64,000 nt of DNA from Chromatiales bacterium (GTDB taxonomy: Bacteria > Pseudomonadota > Gammaproteobacteria > Chromatiales > Chromatiaceae): NCBI GenBank assembly GCA_028280505.1, contig JANQLO010000014.1, positions 1 through 64,000 on the forward strand, read 5' to 3'. This document shows, piece after piece, positions 52,318-60,461 of this stretch. The notes below the pieces were generated by a model. It saw nothing but the letters and a program-made list of their open reading frames with translations. It had not been told where the DNA came from and made no database searches. Made by a program: the position numbers and the translations under genes. Numbering within the stretch: the stretch's first letter is position 1; each line of letters opens with the position of its first letter.

Positions 52318-53238
52318 TCAGCCCAACTGGGTGTGTTCGCCGTCCTCGTAAATATCCGCCGCCGAACCCACAATGAGGGGGTCGGGCGCACAAGCGATTT
52401 TGTCGTCTTTGTTGTCATACGGAATGCCGTGCAAGACGTGACGGATCGCGTTGATCCTCGCGCGCTTCTTGTCATCGGACTTGATCACGGTCCAGGGCGC
52501 ATCGGCTGTATCGGTATGGAAGAACATCGCTTCCTTGGCCTTGGTGTAATCGTCCCATTTATCCAGCGACGCCAGATCGATGGGGCTCAGCTTCCATTGT
52601 TTCAGCGGATCGTGCTCGCGTGATTTGAAGCGCCGCAGTTGCTCACCCCGGCTGACCGAGAACCAAAGCTTGACCAGTCGAATACCGCTGCGCACCAACA
52701 TACGTTCCAGTTCGGGGGTCTGGCGCATGAATTCCAAATACTCGGACGAGCTGCAAAAGCCCATGACCCGTTCGACGCCGGCCCGGTTGTACCAAGAACG
52801 GTCGAACAGCACCATTTCACCGGCACTGGGCAGATGCTGAATATAGCGCTGGAAGTACCATTGACCGGCCTCGCGCGGCGAGGGTTTTTCCAATGCGACA
52901 ATACGCGCACCACGTGGATTGAGATGTTCCATGATGCGTTTGATGGTGCCGCCCTTACCGGCGGCGTCACGTCCCTCGAACAGAATCAGAATGCGCTCGC
53001 CGCTGTCGCGCACCCAATTCTGTAGCTTGAGCAATTCGATCTGGAGTTCGTATTTAAAGGCTTCGTAGTCCTTGCGGCCGAGCTTGGTGCTGTAGGGGTA
53101 GATGTTTTGGCGGAAGAGTTCGCGTCGCGCCTTTTTATCCAGTTTGCTCAGATCGCCGTCGAAGACCTTGGAGGACTGAATCTTTTCGACGGTTTCGGCA
53201 TCATTGGCGCTCACTGTGTCTGCAACGGTATCGTCCAT
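52318..53238 (-). CDS. ppk2: polyphosphate kinase 2 (PPK2)
   Basis: 306 aa. The P-loop kinase fold of PPK2 is plain: Walker A ILILFEGRDAAGKGGTIKRI at about residues 74-93, the lid-like region KPSPREAGQWYFQRYIQHLP, Walker B VLFDRSWYNRAGVERVMGFC and WFSVSRGEQLRRFKSREHDP. It uses polyphosphate to phosphorylate nucleotides (GDP, ADP or AMP). The Met at 53238 is preferred; it has GGGGAAGAC just upstream and the earlier in-frame part is not conserved. Confidence 0.93.
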   Translation of the reverse strand: MDDTVADTVSANDAETVEKIQSSKVFDGDLSKLDKKARRELFRQNIYPYSTKLGRKDYEAFKYELQIELLKLQNWVRDSGERILILFEGRDAAGKGGTIKRIMEHLNPRGARIVALEKPSPREAGQWYFQRYIQHLPSAGEMVLFDRSWYNRAGVERVMGFCSSSEYLEFMRQTPELERMLVRSGIRLVKLWFSVSRGEQLRRFKSREHDPLKQWKLSPIDLASLDKWDDYTKAKEAMFFHTDTADAPWTVIKSDDKKRARINAIRHVLHGIPYDNKDDKIACAPDPLIVGSAADIYEDGEHTQLG

Positions 53239-53348
53239 TTGTCTTCCCCTTTTTTGTGCACATAAACGATCATTGTGCGCCTGAGCACCGGGGTTTCGGT
53301 TGACAGGTATCAAAAAACGACAAATTGCCGGTCAGGAGAAAACCCGGT

Positions 53349-55610
53349 TCAGCGCCCCGGCCGGAACAGGCCGCCCAGGCCCATATCGTCGAGGGCGCCT
53401 TCCATGAAACGTCGCACCTGCTGGGCGTCTTCCATGCGCAGTGCCGCCTGCAACAGTTGGCGGGCGCGCAACACGCTGAAGCTGCGCACGACCCATTTCA
53501 CCTTCATCAACGCGCCGGCACTCATGCTCAGGCTGTCGACCCCCAAGCCCATCAACAGAATGGTCGCCAACGGATTGCCGGCCAGTTCGCCGCAGATTCC
53601 CACCGGGCGGTTGAACACCCGGGCACCGCGCACGACATGCTCGAGCGAACGCAACACGGCAGGATGCAGATCGTCGAAAAGCTCGGCGACCCGGCTGTTG
53701 TTACGATCGACCGCGAGCAGGTACTGGGTGAGGTCATTGGTGCCGACCGAGACGAAATCCACCCGGCGAGCCAATTCCTCGATCATGTAGACCGCCGACG
53801 GTACCTCGATCATGACGCCAATCTGCGGCATCGAAACGGCGTAACCCTCTTCGAGCAGCTCGTCGTGGGCACGAGTGATCAGCATCTTGAGCTCGTCGAC
53901 CTCGGCCACGCCGCTGATCATCGGCAGCATGATCTGCAGATTGTCCAGATCGACCGCGGCACGCAACATCGCACGCACTTGGGTCAGGAAGATCTCCGGA
54001 TGGGCAAGCGAGATCCGCACGCCTCGCCAACCGAGGAAGGGGTTTTGTTCCTTGATCGGGAAATACGGCAAAGGTTTGTCGCCACCGATGTCCAAGGTGC
54101 GCAGGATCACCGGCCGCGGCGCAAATCCTTCCAACACCCTGCGGTAGTTCAGCACCTGAACCGACTCGGCGGGAAAACGGTCGCGCACCATGAACGGCAG
54201 CTCGGTGCGATACAGGCCGATCCCGGCGATGTCGTCGTTGCTCAGCGAGTTCGTGTCGTTGACCAGACCGGTGTTCAAGTGAAGCGGAAAAGCGATGCCA
54301 TCGGTCGATTCGGACGGCATACCGCGCAGGCTTTCGGCCTCGGCGGTCAGCGCCCGCTCCTCTTCGGCCAGACGCTCGTACTCGGCGCGCACGGATACGC
54401 TCGGCGACAGATAGACACGACCGCGATAGCCGTCGATGATCAATTCGCGTTCGCCAATTCGGTTCACCGGAAGATCGGTCACACCCATGACGGCGGGAAT
54501 ACCCATCGCGCGTGCCAGTATCGCCACGTGCGAAGAGCTCGATCCGGTCGCCGACACGATACCGGCCAGGCACTCACTGGGCACTTCGGCCAGTTGCACG
54601 GCACTGACCTCTTCTCCGACCAAAATGGTGGCGGACGGATAATCGACCTGATGCGGACTGTCGCTTTGCAGATGCATCAGGATACGCCGGCCAAGGTCCC
54701 GGATATCCGACGCCCGCTCGCGCAGGTAGACGTCTTCCATGTTCTCGAACACCTGAGCGTGCGCATGAATGCTCTGGCGCAAGGCACCGGGCGCCCATTG
54801 GCCCTGTTCGATCAGCTCGATGGTTTCGGTCACCAGGGTATCGCCGCCGAGCATCAGCAGCAGGGCATCGAACAGCGCGTTGTCCTCGGCCGGTATCTGC
54901 CCGGCGAGTCGATCCTGCAAAGTACGTAAATCGTCTTCGACCGCAGCGACTGCGGCACGGAAGGCGTTGCATTCACCTTCCATATCGTCAGCCGCACGAT
55001 CGGGGATGGCATCCAGGTCGGCGAGACGATAGGCGACGATGCCGGTGCCGATGGATACCCCCGTACTGCCGGGCCGTCCTTCGAGATAGCGTGCGCCACG
55101 ACTATGGGTGGTTAACGTATCGAGTTCGCCACTGGCGCGCGCCATGGTGATGGCACCGGCAAGCTGTGCCGCCAGCGTGAACAAAAAGGTCACTTCGTCT
55201 TCGGTGAATTCCCGCTGCGCTTCCTGCCGCACGACCAGTACGCCCAGCACCTTACGATTCTGAATGATGGGCACGCCGAGAAAACCGCGATACTGGGCTT
55301 CGCCGGTCTCGGTAATCCGCAAATAGCGGGGATGACCGGGCGCATCACTGATGTTCAGAGGTTCGGCACGTTCGGCCACCAGGCCAACCAGGCCGCGCCC
55401 CAATGGCAAGGCCACCTTGCCGACCGCCTCCTCGCGCAGACCGTTGGTTGCCGCGAGTACATGCGACCGCGTCTCGGCATCGGTGAGATAGACCGAACAG
55501 ACATCGCAATCGATCGCCTGTTTGACCATGCTCACGATAGTAAACAGCGCCTTCTCCAGATCAGGCGCCGCGTTTACTTCCTTAACGATGCGGTGCAAGG
55601 TATCGAGCAT
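53349..55610 (-). CDS. ptsP: PTS-Ntr enzyme I (PtsP)
   Basis: 753 aa. N-terminal GAF domain (residues 1-160: CDVCSVYLTDAETRSHVLAA, VPIIQNRKVLGVLVVRQEAQ), then the PEP-utiliser N domain, the phosphohistidine block GSSSSHVAILARAMGIPAVM, and the PEP-binding barrel with GLYRTELPFMVRD and GICGELAGNPLA. Transfers phosphate from PEP to NPr and on to PtsN, a nitrogen- and K+-linked regulatory chain. Followed upstream by rppH, the usual gammaproteobacterial order. Confidence 0.95.
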   Translation of the reverse strand: MLDTLHRIVKEVNAAPDLEKALFTIVSMVKQAIDCDVCSVYLTDAETRSHVLAATNGLREEAVGKVALPLGRGLVGLVAERAEPLNISDAPGHPRYLRITETGEAQYRGFLGVPIIQNRKVLGVLVVRQEAQREFTEDEVTFLFTLAAQLAGAITMARASGELDTLTTHSRGARYLEGRPGSTGVSIGTGIVAYRLADLDAIPDRAADDMEGECNAFRAAVAAVEDDLRTLQDRLAGQIPAEDNALFDALLLMLGGDTLVTETIELIEQGQWAPGALRQSIHAHAQVFENMEDVYLRERASDIRDLGRRILMHLQSDSPHQVDYPSATILVGEEVSAVQLAEVPSECLAGIVSATGSSSSHVAILARAMGIPAVMGVTDLPVNRIGERELIIDGYRGRVYLSPSVSVRAEYERLAEEERALTAEAESLRGMPSESTDGIAFPLHLNTGLVNDTNSLSNDDIAGIGLYRTELPFMVRDRFPAESVQVLNYRRVLEGFAPRPVILRTLDIGGDKPLPYFPIKEQNPFLGWRGVRISLAHPEIFLTQVRAMLRAAVDLDNLQIMLPMISGVAEVDELKMLITRAHDELLEEGYAVSMPQIGVMIEVPSAVYMIEELARRVDFVSVGTNDLTQYLLAVDRNNSRVAELFDDLHPAVLRSLEHVVRGARVFNRPVGICGELAGNPLATILLMGLGVDSLSMSAGALMKVKWVVRSFSVLRARQLLQAALRMEDAQQVRRFMEGALDDMGLGGLFRPGR

Positions 55611-55682
55611 GTAACGTGTCAGTCCTCCGGCGCCATGCGAAACATCCGCATCGCGGCTAGCGGGTTTGTAAAAACGAAGGTT

Positions 55683-56207
55683 TCAGCGCCGCTGCTGGCG
55701 CCGATAATCGGCCTGTGGTCTCGCCGGCACACCATCGGGAAACAGCAACGGCGCGAGTTCCTCGAGTGCCCGCTCATACACCCGTCGTTTGAAATAGATC
55801 ACTTCGCGTATCGGCTGCCAGTACTTCACCCAACGCCAGCTGTCGAACTCGGGTTTGTCGCAGGAATCCAGACAAAAGTCGCTTTCGCTGCAATGAACGC
55901 GCAACAGAAACCAGCGTTGTTTCTGGCCGATACAAACCGGATGGGAATTGCGCCGGATGAAACGTTTCGGCAGACGATAACGCAGCCAGCGTTCGGTCGA
56001 ACCCAACAGATCGACATGTTCGGGTAACAGGCCGACCTCTTCTTGCAGCTCGCGATACATCGCGTGCTCCGGCGTCTCGTTCGCATTGATGCCGCCCTGC
56101 GGAAACTGCCAGGCATTCTGGCCCACCCGCCGCCCCCAGAACAGGTGGTTCTGGTCGTTGCAGAGGATGATCCCCACGTTCGGCCGAAAACCGTCGGCGT
56201 CAATCAC
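55683..56207 (-). CDS. rppH: RNA pyrophosphohydrolase RppH
   Basis: 174-aa Nudix hydrolase that removes pyrophosphate from mRNA 5' ends and so starts decay. The Nudix box is [20 protein letters not shown] plus VGL at about 40-62, with the upstream [10 protein letters not shown] typical of RppH. The GTG at 56207 is chosen because family proteins begin M-I-D-x-D-G-F/Y-R-P-N-V-G; the TTG at 56219 is the alternative. Adjacent to ptsP on the same strand. Confidence 0.92.
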   Translation of the reverse strand: MIDADGFRPNVGIILCNDQNHLFWGRRVGQNAWQFPQGGINANETPEHAMYRELQEEVGLLPEHVDLLGSTERWLRYRLPKRFIRRNSHPVCIGQKQRWFLLRVHCSESDFCLDSCDKPEFDSWRWVKYWQPIREVIYFKRRVYERALEELAPLLFPDGVPARPQADYRRQQRR

Positions 56208-56360
56208 AATTGGAACCAAATCAAAATCTTAACTGTTATCGATTCTTCCACAGCGCGACGGCCTTCGGCAAGCTCGACGTATGCATAAGCTATTGCTTAT
56301 AAAAGAATTCCTGTACACTCCGCTGAACGCTTCAGCCCCCTGCCAACGCCTGTTTTAGCC

Positions 56361-57044
56361 ATGTCATTAGCCATATTCGACCTCGACAACACCTTGCTCG
56401 CAGGCGATTCGGATTATCTTTGGGGACAATTTCTATGCGAGCTCGGAGTCGTCGACCGCGACAGCTACGAACGCGAGAACGAGCGTTTCTATCAGGACTA
56501 CCGCGAAGGCCGGCTGGACATCATGGCCTTTTTGGCGTTTTCGCTACGCCCGTTGTCGGAACACCCTCGAGAACAGTTGGATGCCTGGCACAGCCGCTTC
56601 ATGCGCGAAAAAATCGAGCCGTTGATCGGCGCGGGCGCGCAAAATCTGATCGCGCGTCACGGCGAGGCCGGCGACACGCTGATGATCATCACGGCGACCA
56701 ATGCCTTCGTCACCGCACCAATCGCCGAACGACTGGGCATTCCCCACCTGATCGCAACCGAACCGGAAGAACTCGACGGCCGCTACACCGGCCGGGTCGC
56801 CGGTGTTCCGAGCTTCCGTGACGGCAAAGTCACGCGACTCGAACAATGGCTGGCACTGAACCACGTCTCGCTCGACGATGCCTGGTTCTATAGCGATTCG
56901 CACAACGATCTACCGTTGCTCGAACTGGTCAGCCATCCGGTTGCCGTCGACCCGGATACCAAACTTGCGGCACACGCTCGAGACAAGGGTTGGCCGGTAA
57001 TCCATCTGCATACGGACGCGGACGAACGAAGCCGCGCCGGCTGA
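56361..57044 (+). CDS. HAD-IB phosphatase (SerB-like)
   Basis: 227 aa. HAD motif I is LAIFDLDNTLLAGDSDYLWG with both aspartates; motif II is IITATNAFVTAPIAERLG and motif III lies in RDGKVTRLEQW, while WFYSDSHNDLPLLELVSHPV is motif IV. HAD-IB members dephosphorylate phosphoserine-like or histidinol-phosphate-like substrates; the exact one is unknown. Divergent from rppH. Confidence 0.86.
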   Translation: MSLAIFDLDNTLLAGDSDYLWGQFLCELGVVDRDSYERENERFYQDYREGRLDIMAFLAFSLRPLSEHPREQLDAWHSRFMREKIEPLIGAGAQNLIARHGEAGDTLMIITATNAFVTAPIAERLGIPHLIATEPEELDGRYTGRVAGVPSFRDGKVTRLEQWLALNHVSLDDAWFYSDSHNDLPLLELVSHPVAVDPDTKLAAHARDKGWPVIHLHTDADERSRAG

Positions 57045-57076
57045 ATCGTCACGTCTTTCCCAAACGTTCAGGGCCG

Positions 57077-58057
57077 GTGCCGACAGCTCAACACAAGCGT
57101 ATCCTAGTCCTCGCGCTGTTCGCCGGGCTCGTCAGCCTATGGCTCGCGACATCGACCGGCGGCACCGCAATCCCCGCCACCGAGGTGCTGACCCATTTAT
57201 TGAGTAACGACGGCAGCACCCATGACGAAATCGTCGACCGTTTGAGACTACCGCGCGCGCTCAGCGCCTTTGCGGTCGGAGGGCTGTTGGCCCTGGCCGG
57301 CGCCTTTATGCAGGTTCTGCTGCGCAATCCGCTTGGTGACCCCTATATTCTCGGCATATCCGGTGGAGCATCGGCCGCTGTGCTCGGCGTCATGCTGCTC
57401 GGCCTGCCCGCGTTTTGGCATACCCCGGGGGCACTGGTCGGCGCACTATTCAGTACCCTGCTGGTCTTCGGTCTGAGCCGCGGTGCGGGCGATTGGCGTA
57501 GCGAACGCCTCTTACTCACCGGCGTGGTCATCGCTGCCGGTTGGTCGGCATTGATCAGTTTCGTACTCAGCATCAGCCCACCGGTACGCCTGCCCGGCAT
57601 GCTGTTTTGGTTGATGGGCGATCTCGGCGATGCCGACCGTCCGCTGCTCCCCCTATTGCTGATGTCGCTCGGGCTGGCCATCGGACTGCTACGTGCACGC
57701 GACCTCAATCTCGCGGCCCGTGGGCTGACACAAGCGGCCTCGCTTGGGGTGAACACGGCGCGCTTACGCCTGGAGCTCTATTTTCTCGGCGCCCTACTAA
57801 CCGCCGCAGCGGTTGCCACGGCAGGCGCGGTCGGATTCATCGGGCTGATCGTGCCGCATATGGTTCGTCGACTCGGCGGCACGGACCACCGCATCCTGCT
57901 GCCGGCCGCCGCGTTACTTGGAGGCGCCCTGCTGGTGCTTGCCGACACCGCGGCACGTAGCGTGATCAGCCCGATGCAACTCCCGGTCGGGGTACTCACC
58001 GCCTTGCTCGGGGTACCGACCTTCCTGTTCCTGCTGCATCGTCGGGTGCGTACATGA
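57077..58057 (+). CDS. FecCD/BtuC-type ABC transporter permease
   Basis: 326 aa with about ten hydrophobic helices; the FecCD signature appears as LRLPRALSAFAVGGLLALAG, QVLLRNPLGDPYILGISGGA and VGFIGLIVPHMVRRLGGTDH. Imports iron chelates, haem or cobalamin. The GTG at 57077 is chosen because earlier in-frame residues lie in the end of the HAD gene. Overlaps the ATPase gene as ATGA. No binding-protein gene is adjacent in the window. Confidence 0.88.
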   Translation: MPTAQHKRILVLALFAGLVSLWLATSTGGTAIPATEVLTHLLSNDGSTHDEIVDRLRLPRALSAFAVGGLLALAGAFMQVLLRNPLGDPYILGISGGASAAVLGVMLLGLPAFWHTPGALVGALFSTLLVFGLSRGAGDWRSERLLLTGVVIAAGWSALISFVLSISPPVRLPGMLFWLMGDLGDADRPLLPLLLMSLGLAIGLLRARDLNLAARGLTQAASLGVNTARLRLELYFLGALLTAAAVATAGAVGFIGLIVPHMVRRLGGTDHRILLPAAALLGGALLVLADTAARSVISPMQLPVGVLTALLGVPTFLFLLHRRVRT

Positions 58058-58866
58058 CGGTCTTGCTCGACGTTCGCGGGTTGAACGTCACCATCGGTGG
58101 GAAACCGGTGTGCGAACAACTCGATCTGACGATCGAAGCAAATCAGTCCTGGGCACTGCTCGGCCGCAACGGTGCCGGCAAAACCACGCTGGTTCACCAA
58201 CTCGCCGGTCTGCGACCGGTCGAGGCGGGACGCATACGGATCAACGGGCACGACTTGACCGAACTGTCACCCAAAGCCCGAGCGCGCGAAATCGGCGTAC
58301 TGCTACAACACAGCAGCCGCGGCTTTGGCGCAAGCGTATTCGAGACCGTGCTCAGCGGTCGACACCCGCATTTGTCGACCATGGCCTGGGAAAACGCCGA
58401 AGACCACGCCATCGCCAAACGGGCGATTGCCCGGCTGGGACTCGACGCGCTGTCAGAACGCAGCCTCGACACATTGTCCGGCGGCGAGCTGAGGCGGGTC
58501 GAACTGGCACGTCTGCTGGCGCAGGAAACGTCGTTATGTCTGCTCGACGAACCGATGAACCACCTGGATCTCGCGTATCAGGCATCCAGCTTGGACGTGC
58601 TGTACCAAACCTATGTTGCCCCTTCGCGGGCCATGCTGATGGTTTTGCACGACCCGAATCTCGCGTACCGTGCCTGCGATCATTGGCTGATCCTGCTCGG
58701 CGACGGACATTGGCGGGCCGGCCCCCGCGACAGCGTAGCCGACCCGGCCTTGCTCAGCCTGACCTATGGTCATCCGATCGAACGCATAGACAGCACGCAC
58801 GGCCCGGTGTTTATGCCGCGCACCTCGTTGGAGGGCGCACCAGACAACCATGATGCCGCTGATTGA
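58054..58866 (+). CDS. ABC transporter ATP-binding protein (BtuD/FecE type)
   Basis: 270 aa. Walker A LGRNGAGKTTLVHQLAG at about residue 34-50, Q-loop GVLLQHSSRGFGASVFETVL, signature LSGGELRRVELARLLAQE, Walker B LCLLDEPMNHLDLA and the switch His in MLMVLHDPNLAYRAC. Partner of the permease upstream. Specificity for cobalamin or siderophore cannot be told. Confidence 0.9.
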   Translation: MTVLLDVRGLNVTIGGKPVCEQLDLTIEANQSWALLGRNGAGKTTLVHQLAGLRPVEAGRIRINGHDLTELSPKARAREIGVLLQHSSRGFGASVFETVLSGRHPHLSTMAWENAEDHAIAKRAIARLGLDALSERSLDTLSGGELRRVELARLLAQETSLCLLDEPMNHLDLAYQASSLDVLYQTYVAPSRAMLMVLHDPNLAYRACDHWLILLGDGHWRAGPRDSVADPALLSLTYGHPIERIDSTHGPVFMPRTSLEGAPDNHDAAD

Positions 58867-58888
58867 ACGGGCTTGTTACCATCTATCC

Positions 58889-59110
58889 ATGGCCAAAAAA
58901 CGCGATCGCACCAATACCGTCATTCTGCTGCTAGCCATCGTGGTCGCTGCCATCGCCGGCTACTATCTGCCGACCAAACGGCCTGAGACAGGCGCCTCGA
59001 TGACACCCAAGGAATACATCGATCTGGTAGAGAAGAAAAAGGCGCAGCGCCTAAAATACGCCGAGGAAGACAAGCGGAAGGAAAATCCTTCCGCGATCGA
59101 TGGCGACTAA
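58889..59110 (+). CDS. small single-helix membrane protein
   Basis: 73 aa. One hydrophobic helix (NTVILLLAIVVAAIAGYYL, residues 9-27) is followed by a highly charged segment, PKEYIDLVEKKKAQRLKYAE and onward. The Met at 58889 is chosen; an upstream codon at 58850 overlaps the ATPase gene. Function unknown. Cotranscription with the ABC genes is possible. Confidence 0.6.
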   Translation: MAKKRDRTNTVILLLAIVVAAIAGYYLPTKRPETGASMTPKEYIDLVEKKKAQRLKYAEEDKRKENPSAIDGD

Positions 59111-59227
59111 GCCAGATTTCGCCTTCATTGCGGTTTCGCAAACTGGACCATGAGGCCGAAGTACCGGTTTCAGGGCCGGACGAAACCCGTTCAGACCGCC
59201 GGATAGGGTCCACGCGCCCGCATTTAG

Positions 59228-59241
59228 CTGATCAAGGTCAA
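59228..59241 (+). promoter_or_regulatory. possible FNR/Anr-like box
   Basis: CTGATCAAGGTCAA at 59228-59241 differs from TTGAT-N4-ATCAA by one base in each half. It lies about 100 bases upstream of the IS630-like fragment. Weak evidence. Confidence 0.25.
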
Positions 59242-59335
59242 GTGTTCACCAGTTTGCACTCAGATGCGCATGCAGTTTTGTTAATACTGGGGCCGGTAAG
59301 TTTTCGCGTCGGCGTGCTGCGCCAGGAAAAGAACC

Positions 59336-59842
59336 ATGGAAACATCCGAGATCGCCAAGTTGCGCAGCGCGGTAAGGCAGCATGTGAGTGCTTCGCGCGA
59401 GCAGCGTTTTTGCTATCGCGCTCTGTGCGTCCTGCTGATCGCCGAGGGACACCGGCCCAACCAAGTCGCCGAATGGCTCGGCGAGCACACCCGCACATTG
59501 GAACGCTGGCGCAAGCGATTCATGGACAATGGCCTGGAAGGCCTGATCGATGAAACCAGCCCTGGGCGCCCACCGAAACTATCCAACGACGAGTGGCAGC
59601 GGTTACGCGTTGAGTTGGGACAACCGCCGGCAACCTTCGGGCTCGAAGGCAAGAAATGGCAAGGCAAACTGCTACAGAGCCATCTCTCTCGGTGTTACGG
59701 CATCGACTTCAGTCTCCGCCAGTGTCAACGTCTGCTGAAACAGTATCGTCAACGACCGGCCAGTGTAGGCTTCAAACCGGGTAGCAGCCCGAGCCCGAAC
59801 CCCGACTACATTTCTGCTGCCCGACGAGCGGGAACCGAGTAG
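59336..59842 (+). CDS. IS630-like transposase N-terminal fragment / HTH protein
   Basis: 168 aa carrying only the helix-turn-helix part of an IS630-type transposase: HRPNQVAEWLGEHTRTLERW with RKRFMDNGLEGLIDETSPGR, then a winged-helix section (LLQSHLSRCYGIDFSLRQCQ and RLLKQYRQRP). The DDE catalytic domain is missing. After the TAG stop the same frame stays open for about 50 codons, to 59994, reading EYRFARRQPIRAVDIPVDRQ and so on, which suggests a nonsense change in a formerly longer protein. No terminal inverted repeats were found. It is a decayed or domesticated element. Confidence 0.6.
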   Translation: METSEIAKLRSAVRQHVSASREQRFCYRALCVLLIAEGHRPNQVAEWLGEHTRTLERWRKRFMDNGLEGLIDETSPGRPPKLSNDEWQRLRVELGQPPATFGLEGKKWQGKLLQSHLSRCYGIDFSLRQCQRLLKQYRQRPASVGFKPGSSPSPNPDYISAARRAGTE

Positions 59843-59998
59843 GATATTAAGGAGTACCGATTCGCTCGCCGGCAACCCATCCGGGCGGTGGACATCCCCG
59901 TCGACCGCCAAATGGTACTCAGCGACGAGACGGAAAACGCCTGGGTAGCTACCTGGAAACTGAACGACAGACCTTTAATCAATGCGGAGGGATAATCC

Positions 59999-60364
59999 AT
60001 GAAGAAAGCTCGCAAACTGTTGCTGTCCGGCCTGATCGGAACCGCAGCGATCCTCGCCACATCCAGCGCCAGTGCCTTCTGGGGCGGCTGGGGCGGCCCA
60101 TTCGGCTGGGGTGGCAACAATTGGGGCGGCCCGTGGGGTAACAGCTGGGGCGGCAGTCCCTGGGGCTGGGGTGGTGGCAATCCCTATTACGGCGGCGGCT
60201 ATCCCTATTACGGCGGCTGGGGCGGTGGCTACCCCTACGGCGGCGGTTGGGGCGGCTATCCCTATCACGGCGGCTACGGCTACACCCCGTACTACGGCGG
60301 CTACAGCTATCCGAGCACCACGACCACCCAAAAACCGGCTGCAAAGAGCGCCGAAAAGAAATAA
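59999..60364 (+). CDS. sulfur globule-type Gly/Trp/Tyr-rich protein
   Basis: 121 aa. A signal peptide (MKKARKLLLSGLIGTAAILA, cleaved after SASA) is followed by low-complexity sequence of Gly, Trp, Tyr, Pro and Asn (WGGWGGPFGWGGNNWGGPWG, NPYYGGGYPYYGG) and a short Thr/Lys tail. This composition matches sulfur globule envelope proteins of sulfur-oxidising gammaproteobacteria, which coat periplasmic S0 globules. GCGGAGGG stands about six bases before the ATG. It ends in a strong terminator. Other Gly-rich secreted proteins cannot be excluded. Confidence 0.75.
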   Translation: MKKARKLLLSGLIGTAAILATSSASAFWGGWGGPFGWGGNNWGGPWGNSWGGSPWGWGGGNPYYGGGYPYYGGWGGGYPYGGGWGGYPYHGGYGYTPYYGGYSYPSTTTTQKPAAKSAEKK

Positions 60365-60384
60365 CGAACGTTGGTATCAAACTG

Positions 60385-60413
60385 AAAGCGCGCCTTACGG
60401 CGCGCTTTTTTTT
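60385..60413 (+). terminator. intrinsic terminator of the sulfur globule gene
   Basis: AAAGCGCGCC at 60385-60394, loop TTAC and GGCGCGCTTT at 60399-60408, followed by more T residues. This is a textbook rho-independent terminator, 21 bases after the stop. Confidence 0.92.
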
Positions 60414-60461
60414 GCCCCTCGTATACTTAACTGGAAGCCAAACGGAGGCGAATCAGGGCGA

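Noticed and set aside
53325..54929. 534-codon open frame on the plus strand
   Set aside because: Antisense of ptsP, with no domain and composition typical of shadows.
60000..60340. Tandem repeats of the sulfur globule gene considered as a CRISPR or microsatellite
   Set aside because: The repetition follows codons for Gly, Tyr and Trp in one frame and lacks spacers; it is coding low complexity.
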